The notes beneath the pieces are model-generated. The model had not been told where the DNA came from, did no database searches, and was given only the letters and a program-made list of their open reading frames with translations. Of a DNA stretch of 64,000 bases, positions 56,822-64,000 are shown piece after piece. Both the position numbers and the translations under genes were made by a program. The stretch's first letter is position 1. Every line of letters starts with the position of its first letter. Origin of the DNA: Paracoccus zeaxanthinifaciens ATCC 21588 (GTDB lineage Bacteria > Pseudomonadota > Alphaproteobacteria > Rhodobacterales > Rhodobacteraceae); the NCBI RefSeq assembly GCF_000420145.1, contig NZ_ATUJ01000012.1, positions 28,341 through 92,340 of the forward strand, in the 5' to 3' direction.

Positions 56822-57846
56822 GCCCAGTTCCCCCGAGAGATCAGGCCGATATCCTCGAGCTGCTGCCAATCGACATATTCGCGGGATTCGCTGCACCACA
56901 GGTCGGTCCCCCGCGTCAGCCCCGCGTGATAGGCGCGGTATTCCTTGCTGTTGGCGTAATGCTGGCGGCGGTCCAGCTCCTCGGCGGATTTCTCGGCGAA
57001 GGTGGACAGAAACTTGGCATGCAGCAGCGTGCCCGACGCCATCTCGCCGCCATTCTCGTCATAGACCATGTTTAGGTGGCGCGGCAGCGCCATGTGGGTC
57101 GAGCTGACATAGGCATAGCGCCAGTTCCACTTCACCAGCGGGATCTTGTTCAGCGCGGGCCCCGACAGCGGATCGGCGCGGAAGAAGTTGCGCGTGCGCG
57201 GCCCCCCCTGGATCCACAGGTTGCCATAGAAGGAATTGCGGCTGATCGAGTAGTTCACCGGATCGAACCAGCGCGCGATCTCGAACGGGTCCTGCCCCTC
57301 GGCATAGGGCTGATCCTCGATCGCGCCCTTGGGGTACATGTCCAGCAGCATTGCCGGGAACGACCGCCTGCCCGACGCCTCGAGCCAGCTGGTCAGCGCC
57401 GGCAGTGGCCGCGTGTCGCAATGCGGATAGACGAGGAATTCGTCGGGATCGACGGTCAGGCACCAATGGCCATGCCCGTATCTGGCCAGCAGGCGGTTCA
57501 TCCAGTCCATCCCGAAGCGGGATTTCTTGTAGCCGGCATTGGTCCACCACAACGACACGTCGGGCTGTTCGGCAAGATAATTGCCGCTGCCATCCGTGCT
57601 GTCATTGTTGACGAACAGGAAGTGATCGACCCCCAGCCCGCGATAATAGTCCAGGAAATAGGGCAGCCGCACCCGTTCGTTGCGCAGCGTGACGAAGGCC
57701 AGGATGTCGCCCGGCCGGATCTGAGAGGTCCGGTCGACCATGGATTTCAGCGCCCTGCGGCGGTTGAAGGCGCGGGCGATCAGATATTGCCTCTCGGCCC
57801 GACGCCGGATGCGGGCGGGCAATGGAAGCCGGGCCACGCGCGTCAT
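56818..57846 (-). CDS. GT2-like glycosyltransferase (Glyco_tranf_2_4 type)
   Basis: 342 residues. The GT-A fold motifs are FVTLRNERVRLPYFLDYYRGLGVDHFLFVNNDSTDG and the metal site LTVDPDEFLVYP. It is a paralogue of the next upstream gene, sharing RNLWIQGG-like and STHMALPRHLNM-like blocks. It likely adds a sugar to a surface glycan. AAGGGGG lies before the ATG. It lies 83 bases after the other GT2 gene in the galU operon, and its stop overlaps the GT14 start. Confidence 0.85.
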   Translation of the reverse strand: MTRVARLPLPARIRRRAERQYLIARAFNRRRALKSMVDRTSQIRPGDILAFVTLRNERVRLPYFLDYYRGLGVDHFLFVNNDSTDGSGNYLAEQPDVSLWWTNAGYKKSRFGMDWMNRLLARYGHGHWCLTVDPDEFLVYPHCDTRPLPALTSWLEASGRRSFPAMLLDMYPKGAIEDQPYAEGQDPFEIARWFDPVNYSISRNSFYGNLWIQGGPRTRNFFRADPLSGPALNKIPLVKWNWRYAYVSSTHMALPRHLNMVYDENGGEMASGTLLHAKFLSTFAEKSAEELDRRQHYANSKEYRAYHAGLTRGTDLWCSESREYVDWQQLEDIGLISRGNWA

Positions 57847-57929
57847 GGCCTGCCGCCCCCTTGGTCATGGCTGCGTAAGGACGTCATGGCCCTAGGAATG
57901 TGCGCGGAGGTTGAAATAAGCAAGGGGAA

Positions 57930-58967
57930 TCAGCGTTCCAACCAGTCGCCCGTCCCCATCAGCCCAAGGTCCACAAGCTGCCGCCACCCCTCATAGCGGC
58001 GGGAATCGGCATTGCGCAGCACCGGCCCCGCCACGATCGCCCGGTGATAGGGCGCATAGAGGTCGGGATCCGCGAAATGCTGGCGGCGCGACAGCTCCTC
58101 GGCGGATTTGGCGGTGATGTCGGCGGTGAACTTGGCATGCAGCAGCACCCCGGACAGGCGCGCATCCCCCGGCCCGTCATAGAGCATGTTCAGATGCGGC
58201 GGCAGCATGCTGTGGGTCGAGTTCACATAGACCTGCCGCCAGTTCCAGCGCATCAGCGGCAGCTTGTTCATCGTGGGCGCACGGCGCGGATCATCGGCAA
58301 AGAAGGCCCGGTCGCGCACGCCGCCCTGCAGCCACAGGTTCCGGCGCGGCATCATGCGCCTGCTACGCCACGGCGCCGCGTCGAACCAGGGCAGCCGCGC
58401 GGTCAGGGGCGCATCGGGGGCCGCATCCTCGGTGCCCAACGCCCCCGTCGGATAGAGGTCCAGCATCACCGCCCCCATCCCGCGCACGCCCCGCGCATCC
58501 AGATGCGCCGTCAGCTGCCGCAGGCCACGGCGGTCGTGATCGGGAAAGACCAGCAGTTCGTCCGCGTCCAGCGTCAGGCACCACCGCCCGCCGCCATGCC
58601 GCATCAGCAGCGCATTGGCCCAGTCCAGCCCGAACCGCGCCGCGCGATAGCTGTCGGAACAGCCCCAGACCGACACGTCGGGCTGCGCGCGCAGGTAATC
58701 GACCGTCCCGTCGTCGCTGTCATTGTCGACGACCAGGAAGTGGTCGACCCCCAGAGCGCGATGATGGTCCAGGAATTCGGGCAAATGCGCCATCTCGTTG
58801 CGCAGGGTCGATACGGCGATGATCGCATCGGGGGCCAGATCGCCCATCTTGATCGCGATGGGGCGCAGCCTGCGCCGCGCCCTGATCGCCCGCCAGATCA
58901 GCTCTCGCCGTTTCCAGCGCAGTCGATAGGCCTGCCAGGCCCCTTGCAAAGGGCCCGGCGTCGTCAC
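57930..58967 (-). CDS. GT2-like glycosyltransferase, paralogue of the next gene
   Basis: 345 residues. Motifs are AVSTLRNEMAHLPEFLDHHRALGVDHFLVVDNDSDDG and the metal site LTLDADELLVFP; the conserved NKLPLMRWNWRQVYVNSTHS block follows. The start is taken as GTG 58967, which overlaps the galE stop (GTGA), because no ATG lies near the beginning of the conserved region. It probably adds a sugar made from the galU/galE products. Confidence 0.82.
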   Translation of the reverse strand: MTTPGPLQGAWQAYRLRWKRRELIWRAIRARRRLRPIAIKMGDLAPDAIIAVSTLRNEMAHLPEFLDHHRALGVDHFLVVDNDSDDGTVDYLRAQPDVSVWGCSDSYRAARFGLDWANALLMRHGGGRWCLTLDADELLVFPDHDRRGLRQLTAHLDARGVRGMGAVMLDLYPTGALGTEDAAPDAPLTARLPWFDAAPWRSRRMMPRRNLWLQGGVRDRAFFADDPRRAPTMNKLPLMRWNWRQVYVNSTHSMLPPHLNMLYDGPGDARLSGVLLHAKFTADITAKSAEELSRRQHFADPDLYAPYHRAIVAGPVLRNADSRRYEGWRQLVDLGLMGTGDWLER

Positions 58968-59950
58968 GCCTTGTAATCGCCCGCCTGATGCCAGCGCCAG
59001 GCGTCCGTGATCATCTGCTTCATGGTCGAACGGTCGGGCGTCCAGCCCAGCTCGGACTTGGCACGCTGGCTGCCGCAGACCAGCTTGACGGCATCGCCGC
59101 CGCGGCGCGGGCCGTCGACCATCGGCACCTGGCGGTTGGTGACGTGACGCGTCGCATCCACCACCTCGCGAACCGAGAAGCCGTCGCCCGTGCCAAGGCA
59201 GAAGACGCGGCTGCCCTGGTCGGCCCGCAGCCATTCGAGACCCTTCGCATGCGCATCGACCAGATCCATCACGTGGACATAGTCGCGGATGCAGGTGCCG
59301 TCCGGCGTGGGGTAATCCGTGCCGTGGATGGTCAGCGCGGCGCGCTTGCCGTCGACCGCATCCAGGATCAGCGGGATCAGATGCGTCTCGGGGCGGTGGA
59401 ATTCACCGACCTCGGCATCCGGATCGGCGCCCGCGACGTTGAAGTAGCGGAAGATCACGTGGCGCAGCCCGTGCGAGGCCTCGAAATCGACCAGCATGTC
59501 CTCGATCGCGCGCTTGCTGGCGCCATAGGCGTTCAGGGGCGCCTGGGGCGTATCCTCGTCAAGGACCTCGCCGTCGCGGTCGCCATAGGTCGCGCAGGTC
59601 GAGCTGAAGACGAAATGCTTCACGCCCGCCGCGATGGTCGCCTCGATCAGGTTCAACGATCCCGCGACATTGTTGCGCCAGTACTTGCCCGGCTCGGCCA
59701 TGGCCTCGCCCACCTGGCTCAGTGCCGCGAAATGCAGGACCGCGACGGGGCGGTGTTCCGCGAAGGCCGCGTCCAGCGCGGCGCGGTCCATCAGGTCGGC
59801 CTCGACCAGCGGGCCGAATTTCACGGCATCGCGCCAGCCGGTCGCGAAATTGTCCAGCGTGACGGGGACGAACCCCGCCTGCGCCAGTGCCTTGCAGGCG
59901 TGCGAGCCGATATAGCCCGCACCCCCGGTCACCAGAACCTTGTCGGCCAT
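58964..59950 (-). CDS. galE: UDP-glucose 4-epimerase GalE
   Basis: 328 residues, extended SDR. The NAD site is VTGGAGYIGSH at 7-17; the catalytic Tyr and Lys are in YGASKRAIED, with FSSTCATYG before it. It interconverts UDP-glucose and UDP-galactose. It lies four bases after galU in the same operon and feeds the glycosyltransferases that follow. Confidence 0.94.
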   Translation of the reverse strand: MADKVLVTGGAGYIGSHACKALAQAGFVPVTLDNFATGWRDAVKFGPLVEADLMDRAALDAAFAEHRPVAVLHFAALSQVGEAMAEPGKYWRNNVAGSLNLIEATIAAGVKHFVFSSTCATYGDRDGEVLDEDTPQAPLNAYGASKRAIEDMLVDFEASHGLRHVIFRYFNVAGADPDAEVGEFHRPETHLIPLILDAVDGKRAALTIHGTDYPTPDGTCIRDYVHVMDLVDAHAKGLEWLRADQGSRVFCLGTGDGFSVREVVDATRHVTNRQVPMVDGPRRGGDAVKLVCGSQRAKSELGWTPDRSTMKQMITDAWRWHQAGDYKA

Positions 59951-59954
59951 CGGA

Positions 59955-60851
59955 TCACTCGGCCGCGCGACGCATCGCGACGACTTCGGCCAGGTAATCC
60001 GCGAATTCGTCCTTCAGGTCGTCACGCTCCAGGCCGAAGGCCACGGTCGCCTGCAGGAAGCCCGCCTTCGAGCCGCAGTCGAAGCGCTGGCCGCGGAAGC
60101 GCAGACCGAACACGTCGCGGCCTTCCGCGATCTCGTCGGCGATGGCGTCGGTCAGCTGGATCTCGCCACCCGCGCCCTGCTTGAGCTTGTTGAGGTTCTG
60201 CATCACGGTCGGCGCAAGGATATAGCGACCGATCACCGCCAGGTTCGAGGGCTGGGTGCCTGCGGCGGGTTTCTCGACCATGCCCTTGGCACGCACGATC
60301 GCGCCCATGTCCTCGGCCACGTCGAGGACGCCATAGGCCGACACCTTCTCGGTCGGGACTTCCATCGTGGCGACCATGCTGCCGCCGGTCTCCTCGTAGG
60401 CCTCGATCATCTGCTGAAGGCAGGGCGGCTCGCCCTGGATCACGTCGTCGGTCAGGACGACGGCGAAGGGCTCGTCCTCCTGCAGCAGGCGTCGTGCGCA
60501 CCAGACGGCGTGGCCCAGGCCCAAAGCCTTGTGCTGGCGGATATAGGCGATGGCACCCGAATCCATGTTGGTGCCGCGCAGGATGTCCAGCAGCTTGTCC
60601 TTGCCGGACTTGCGCAGGCTGGATTCCAGTTCGTGGGCGTGGTCGAAGTAATCCTCCAGCGCGCCCTTGCCGCGCGAGGTGACGAAGATGAACTCCTCGA
60701 TGCCGGCGGCGCGGGCCTCGTCGATCGCGTACTGGATCAGCGGCTTGTCGACGAGCGACAGGATCTCTTTCGGGATGCTCTTGGTGGCGGGCAGGAAGCG
60801 CGTGCCCAAACCTGCAACCGGAAAGATGGCTTTCGTTACCTTGCGACCCAT
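59955..60851 (-). CDS. galU: UTP-glucose-1-phosphate uridylyltransferase GalU
   Basis: 298 residues. The nucleotidyltransferase loop is FPVAGLGTRFLPATKSIPKE at 9-28; VLTDDVIQG, GVLDVAEDMG and KPAAGTQPSNLAVIGRY are further blocks. It makes UDP-glucose. ATG 60851 is chosen because AGAAGG lies ahead and the conserved region begins at once; an upstream in-frame ATG (60905) would sit in the leader hairpin. It heads the operon for surface-glycan genes. Confidence 0.95.
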   Translation of the reverse strand: MGRKVTKAIFPVAGLGTRFLPATKSIPKEILSLVDKPLIQYAIDEARAAGIEEFIFVTSRGKGALEDYFDHAHELESSLRKSGKDKLLDILRGTNMDSGAIAYIRQHKALGLGHAVWCARRLLQEDEPFAVVLTDDVIQGEPPCLQQMIEAYEETGGSMVATMEVPTEKVSAYGVLDVAEDMGAIVRAKGMVEKPAAGTQPSNLAVIGRYILAPTVMQNLNKLKQGAGGEIQLTDAIADEIAEGRDVFGLRFRGQRFDCGSKAGFLQATVAFGLERDDLKDEFADYLAEVVAMRRAAE

Positions 60852-60875
60852 ATCGACACTACCTTCTAGAGAAAA

Positions 60876-60894
60876 TGCGGACGAGATGTCCGCA
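60876..60894 (-). promoter_or_regulatory. Hairpin in the galU 5' leader
   Basis: A perfect 7-base inverted repeat, tgcggac at 60876-60882 and gtccgca at 60888-60894, loop gagat, lies between the proposed promoter and the galU start. It may tune translation or mRNA decay. Confidence 0.35.
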
Positions 60895-60943
60895 GCATTT
60901 GCCATGGGCGAGGAACCACGCCCCGACCGAATTTTCAACGAAC

Positions 60944-60972
60944 AGATTATTGCCTAGGCGCTTAATCGCCAA
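60944..60972 (-). promoter_or_regulatory. Candidate promoter of the galU operon
   Basis: Read on the minus strand, TTGGCG (60972-60967) and TAATCT (60949-60944) are 17 bases apart, in a 192-base, more AT-rich gap upstream of galU. It would drive the galU-galE-GT2-GT2-GT14-sulfotransferase operon. Confidence 0.45.
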
Positions 60973-61002
60973 GAAAATCCCGAGACTTGCACAAGAAATT
61001 CA

Positions 61003-61031
61003 CGGAATGCCCCTTTGAAACGGACATTCCG
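61003..61031 (-). terminator. Inverted repeat after kdsB, possible weak terminator
   Basis: cggaatg (61003-61009) and cattccg (61025-61031) are perfect complements with a 15-base loop, 13 bases beyond the kdsB stop; a T-rich stretch follows on the minus strand. The large loop makes termination uncertain. Confidence 0.35.
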
Positions 61032-61043
61032 GTCGGCCCCATC

Positions 61044-61844
61044 TCAGGCAATTCCCATTTCGCCCATCATCTGTTCGAGGCGCATAACGTCCTCGGGGTT
61101 GTTCAGTTCCCAAAACTGTCGGCCCCGCGCCTCGACGGTCACGCACAGCAGGTTGCGCCCGCGTTCAAGGAAGCGCAGCTGCTCCAGCCCCTCCAGCTTC
61201 TCGAGGACGCCCTCGTCCCAGCCGGCATAGGCATGAAGCGCCTCGGGGCGATAGGCATAGACGCCGACGTGGTGGAAGACCGGGCTGGGTTCGTCGGGCG
61301 CGAATTCGCCCGCCGCGAAGGGCACGACCTCCTTCGAGAAATAGAGCGCACGCCCGTCATGCCCGAAGACGGCGGTGGTGCCGCCCACGCGTCCGGCATG
61401 GCGATCCGCGATCAGGTCCGCGCGCATCCGGCCCGTGCAGCGCAGGACCGGGGTCGCCACCTCGGCCTCGGGGGCGGCGCGCAGGCCCGCGACCAGATCC
61501 TCGACGAACCAGGCGGGGGTCAGCGGCGCGTCGCCCTGCAGGTTCACGACGATCTCGGGGCGGATGCCCATGTTCGCGACAGCCTCGGCGCAGCGCTCGG
61601 TCCCGTTGCGGCATTCGGGGCTGGTCATCACGACCTCGGCACCGAAGCCCTCGGCATGTTCGCGGATGCGGTCGTCATCGGTCGCGACGACCACGCGATC
61701 GACGCCCGCGACCTGCATCGCGGCGTCCCAGCTACGGCGGATCAGGCTGCGCGGCTGGCCGTCGGCCCCGCGCAGTTCGACTAGAGGCTTGCCAGGATAA
61801 CGGGTCGAGGCGAAGCGCGCGGGTATGATGATTACGACCGGCAT
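61044..61844 (-). CDS. kdsB: CMP-Kdo synthetase KdsB/KpsU
   Basis: 266 residues. The nucleotide-binding loop is IIPARFASTRYPGKPL; VVATDDDRI, NLQGDAPL and GVYAYRPEAL are the family blocks. It makes CMP-Kdo for LPS core or for the Kdo linker of capsules. Its position beside cysQ and a capsule permease suggests the KpsU role, but it could be the sole KdsB. Its start lies four bases after the cysQ stop. Confidence 0.93.
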   Translation of the reverse strand: MPVVIIIPARFASTRYPGKPLVELRGADGQPRSLIRRSWDAAMQVAGVDRVVVATDDDRIREHAEGFGAEVVMTSPECRNGTERCAEAVANMGIRPEIVVNLQGDAPLTPAWFVEDLVAGLRAAPEAEVATPVLRCTGRMRADLIADRHAGRVGGTTAVFGHDGRALYFSKEVVPFAAGEFAPDEPSPVFHHVGVYAYRPEALHAYAGWDEGVLEKLEGLEQLRFLERGRNLLCVTVEARGRQFWELNNPEDVMRLEQMMGEMGIA

Positions 61845-61847
61845 GGC

Positions 61848-62645
61848 TTACGGCTTCACCAGCAGGACGCCCGGCGCATAGGCGATGAAGAACGGGTTCG
61901 CGAAACCTTCCTTGCCATAGGCAAGCGGGCTGTGATCGTCGAAGCGCACGACCTCGCCGCCGGCACCGCGCAGGACGGCATCGCCCGCCGCCGTGTCCCA
62001 TTCCATCGTGCGGCCCAGCCGCGGATAGAGATCGGCCTCGCCCGTCGCCACCAGGCAGAACTTGAGCGAGCTGCCCGCGCTGGTCATGTCCTTCACGCCG
62101 TATTTCGCGATATAGGCGTCTGTCGCCTCGTCGCGATGCGACTTCGAGGCGACGACCATCAGCGCGCGGTTGTCCGGGGTGGCATGGACGCCGATCGAGG
62201 TGGTCTCGCCGGGCTGGTCGCCGAAGGGGCCGGTCTCCTCGACGGAACGACCGTCGGCGGTGGTGTAGAACAGGCGGCCCTTGGCGGGCGCATAGACGAT
62301 GCCGCGCACCGGCACGCCGTTCTCGACATAGGCGATGTTGACCGTGAAGTCGCCGCGGCGCTTGATGAATTCCTTGGTGCCGTCCAGCGGATCGACGATC
62401 AGGAAGGTGTCCAGCGACTGGGAATGGGTGTCCGCCTGTTCCTCGGTGACCAGGGGGATGTCGGGGAAGGCCTCGCGCAGGCCGGCGGCGATCAGCGCAT
62501 CGGCGGCCTCGTCGGCGGCGGTGACGGGCGAATCGTCGGATTTCGAACGGGTCTCGAAATCGTCGGCCTCGTAGATCTCCATGATCTTCCGGCCCGCCTG
62601 AAGCGCCAATTTCCGCATTTCGGACATAAGTCGATCGAATTGCAT
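61848..62645 (-). CDS. cysQ: 3'(2'),5'-bisphosphate nucleotidase CysQ
   Basis: 265 residues of the inositol-monophosphatase fold. The metal motifs are DPLDGTKEF and EEQAD, with WDTAAGDAVL near the end. It removes the 3'-phosphate of PAP (or PAPS). Because the sulfotransferase in this locus would release PAP, this neighbour makes sense as its clearing enzyme. AAAGGA precedes ATG 62645. It is co-directional with kdsB. Confidence 0.92.
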   Translation of the reverse strand: MQFDRLMSEMRKLALQAGRKIMEIYEADDFETRSKSDDSPVTAADEAADALIAAGLREAFPDIPLVTEEQADTHSQSLDTFLIVDPLDGTKEFIKRRGDFTVNIAYVENGVPVRGIVYAPAKGRLFYTTADGRSVEETGPFGDQPGETTSIGVHATPDNRALMVVASKSHRDEATDAYIAKYGVKDMTSAGSSLKFCLVATGEADLYPRLGRTMEWDTAAGDAVLRGAGGEVVRFDDHSPLAYGKEGFANPFFIAYAPGVLLVKP

Positions 62646-62679
62646 TCAGTATCCTTTCCCGTCACGCCTTCTGGCCGCA

Positions 62680-62708
62680 TTGTGCGATGCGTCGCGCAAT
62701 CTTATGAT
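62680..62708 (+). promoter_or_regulatory. Candidate promoter of the capsule-export permease gene
   Basis: TTGTGC at 62680-62685 and TATGAT at 62703-62708 are 17 bases apart. A start near 62715 leaves only five bases to the first ATG (62720), which supports the later start at 62807. Confidence 0.5.
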
Positions 62709-62806
62709 GCCCCGGACGGATGACGGCAAGCATCGCGCTGCCGAAGACCTCCGGACTGTTGCACCTGCCCGACGGCAAACCGGACGGCGAGACCCAGGAG
62801 AAGGCC

Positions 62807-63628
62807 ATGTTCCAGCAACGCAGGACCCGGAACATGCTGGAGGCGACGGGCGCCACGCTTGCCCTCATATACCACCAGACCGTCTACAATGTGCGAAGCG
62901 GCCATCGGAACCCCGTCGTGGGGTTGCTGATGGAAATCGCTCAGGCCTCCGTGTTCGTAGTGGTTTTCTTGGCCGTTTTCACGCTGATCGGTATCCGGAC
63001 CTCACCGGTACGAGGCGACTTTCTACTTTATATCATATCCGGGATTTTTGTGTACCTGATACACGTCAAGGCAGTGGGCTCCACATCAGGAAGTCACTCG
63101 ATTTCATCGGCTCTGACGAAGCATGAACCCCTCAACTCTGCCGTACTAATTTGCAGTGCCGCACTGGCAAGCCTCTATCAGCAAGCTCTTAGCTTGGGCG
63201 TCATCCTCACCTGCTACTATCTTTTCTTCCAGCCATACACGATCTACGAACCTTTCTCATTGTCGCTAATGTTCGGGCTGGCTTGGCTCTCGGGGTGCGT
63301 CGTAGGCCTTATCCTACTTGGAATTCGTCCATGGGCACCCGGCGCCGCGTCCACACTCAGTCTGTTCTACATGAGGGCGAACATGTTGGCCTCCGGGAAG
63401 ATGTTTCTTGCCAACTCGATGCCGGGGTTCCTGCTCCCTTGGTTCGAGTGGAACCCGTTGTTCCACATCATCGACCAGACGCGCGGCTTCATGTTCATCA
63501 ACTACACACCGATGCGCACGAGCCTGATGTATTCCATCTATTTCTGCATTGCGGCCTTCATGGTCGGGCTTCTGATCAACTTCGCGACGCGGAAGTACGA
63601 ATCGATCAGCTGGGGCGCCACGCGCTGA
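62807..63628 (+). CDS. Capsule/surface-polysaccharide ABC-2 permease (KpsM/CtrC-like)
   Basis: 273 residues with six hydrophobic segments. The family blocks VGLLMEIAQASVFVVVFLAVFTLIGIRT, GDFLLYIISGIF, NMLASGKMFLANSMPGFLLPWFEWNPLFHIIDQTRGFMFINY fit the capsule-export inner-membrane permease. ATG 62807 has AGGAG seven bases upstream; the open frame from ATG 62720 adds 29 residues. Its ATP-binding partner is not in view. Its DNA (63,000-63,300) has more A+T and other codon choices than the surroundings, suggesting transfer. Confidence 0.8.
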   Translation: MFQQRRTRNMLEATGATLALIYHQTVYNVRSGHRNPVVGLLMEIAQASVFVVVFLAVFTLIGIRTSPVRGDFLLYIISGIFVYLIHVKAVGSTSGSHSISSALTKHEPLNSAVLICSAALASLYQQALSLGVILTCYYLFFQPYTIYEPFSLSLMFGLAWLSGCVVGLILLGIRPWAPGAASTLSLFYMRANMLASGKMFLANSMPGFLLPWFEWNPLFHIIDQTRGFMFINYTPMRTSLMYSIYFCIAAFMVGLLINFATRKYESISWGATR

Positions 63629-63629
63629 T

Positions 63630-64000
63630 TGAATAGCCCCATGTTTCGTGGACGCCTTTTTCGCTAACTTTGAGGCAAGGAGGCGATGATGGGCACGGGC
63701 AATTTCACTGACGACTTCAAGCGCGATGCTGTCGCGCAGATCACAGAACGGGGTTATCCGGCAAAGGAAGTTTCGGCACGGCTGGGTGTGAGCACGCACT
63801 CGCTCTATGCCTGGAAGCGCAAGTTCGCGAAGGCGGTGTCGGGTGACACGGAGAAGGACGCCGAGATCCGTCGGCTGAAGCGTGAGCTGGTCCGGGTGTC
63901 GGAGGAGCGCGACATCCTAAAAAAGGCCACCGCGTATTTCGCCAGGGATGCAAAGTGAGTGGAGCCAGCGAGGCGCCACCGGTTCGAGCCCGCTGGCGAC
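63630..64000 (+). mobile_element. Left part of an IS3-family insertion sequence (continues past window)
   Basis: A sequence starting TGAATAGCCCC with GTGGACGCC shortly after (63630-63654), typical of IS3-family ends, begins one base after the permease stop codon. It leads directly into the OrfA transposase gene. The right end, OrfB and the target duplication lie beyond the window, so completeness is unknown. Confidence 0.6.
63689..63958 (+). CDS. IS3-family transposase OrfA
   Basis: 89 residues. An N-terminal helix-turn-helix (KRDAVAQITERGYPAKEVSARLGVS...LYAWKRKF) is followed by a leucine-zipper-like coiled coil (EIRRLKRELVRVSEERDILKKATAYFA). The slippery heptamer A-AAA-AAG at 63919-63925 lies in frame near the end, the usual site for -1 frameshifting to make the OrfAB transposase. 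ATG 63689 has AAGGAGG five bases upstream; ATG 63686 is an alternative. The 42 bases after its stop do not show a recognisable OrfB start. Confidence 0.85.
   Translation: MGTGNFTDDFKRDAVAQITERGYPAKEVSARLGVSTHSLYAWKRKFAKAVSGDTEKDAEIRRLKRELVRVSEERDILKKATAYFARDAK

Noticed and set aside
53721..63628. A prophage or genomic island with integrase
   Set aside because: No integrase, tRNA gene, att-like repeats or phage genes are visible; the genes are metabolic and glycan-related.
1..64000. CRISPR arrays, tRNA, rRNA or toxin-antitoxin loci
   Set aside because: No regularly spaced direct repeats, no cloverleaf-like intergenic sequence and no paired small ORFs of known toxin families were seen; spacers are short and were read individually.

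Overview
The window is gene-dense, very GC-rich DNA from an alphaproteobacterium of the Rhodobacterales, most likely a Paracoccus or close relative. The support is family content, not a search: a DUF2268/DUF1674/DUF3035/invasion-locus-B repertoire, an endonuclease-type MutL without MutH, a serC leader ahead of serC-serA, a rhizobial-type asparaginase, an Anbu proteasome-like locus, and NodH-type sulfotransferase/GT14 surface-glycan genes. About 64 protein genes are packed with many 1-4 base start/stop overlaps. I see no rRNA, tRNA or CRISPR array, and no gene-free stretch over 300 bases.

Bases 1-16,500 are core housekeeping. They hold a LON-domain protein, a UPF0434 protein and a rhomboid protease. 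On the minus strand follow a DapC-like aminotransferase, ftsK and a DUF2268 protein, then an amidase with an SDHAF4-like gene. On the plus strand come rsmB, purH, lspA, a DUF3035 lipoprotein, an M16 protease pair and mutL. Bases 16,500-33,100 mix metabolism and transport: PQQ-type aldose dehydrogenase, saccharopine dehydrogenase, an exported metallo-hydrolase, a TVP38-type membrane protein, a pseudouridine synthase, a LysE exporter, free-Met-sulfoxide reductase, a DUF2478-TusA fusion overlapping an MbfA-like ferritin/iron exporter, an AEC carrier, a crotonase, ExoD, dapD, a LOG-family protein, rlmN, an IalB protein, an asparaginase, a TSUP carrier and serB.

Bases 33,100-36,100 carry serC and serA behind a structured leader, divergent from serB. 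At 37,700-42,800 a partner-switching pair (STAS protein plus RsbW-like kinase) diverges from a four-gene Anbu locus: permuted ATP-grasp, alpha-E, transglutaminase and Anbu peptidase. Bases 42,800-52,030 contain malic enzyme, trhO, an SLC13 carrier, nicotinamidase and nicotinate phosphoribosyltransferase (NAD salvage), a phosphate carrier, a Nudix hydrolase and arfB.

Bases 52,200-64,000 form a surface-polysaccharide region: phosphomannomutase, a galU-galE-GT2-GT2-GT14-sulfotransferase operon, a CMP-Kdo synthetase, cysQ, and the permease of a capsule ABC exporter. Read together, they supply UDP-glucose, UDP-galactose and CMP-Kdo, transfer sugars and sulfate, clear the PAP by-product, and export a chain; this pathway is inference. 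The permease gene is visibly less GC-rich than its surroundings, and the left end of an IS3-family insertion sequence lies just after its stop codon at the window edge.

The most unusual items are the DUF2478-TusA fusion coupled to MbfA, a pair of long hairpins with complementary loops between convergent genes near 25.8 kb, the Anbu locus with its divergent STAS/RsbW pair, the sulfated-glycan locus, and a DUF2268 protein that has lost the first His of HExxH. No wholly undescribed system is established by the sequence alone.
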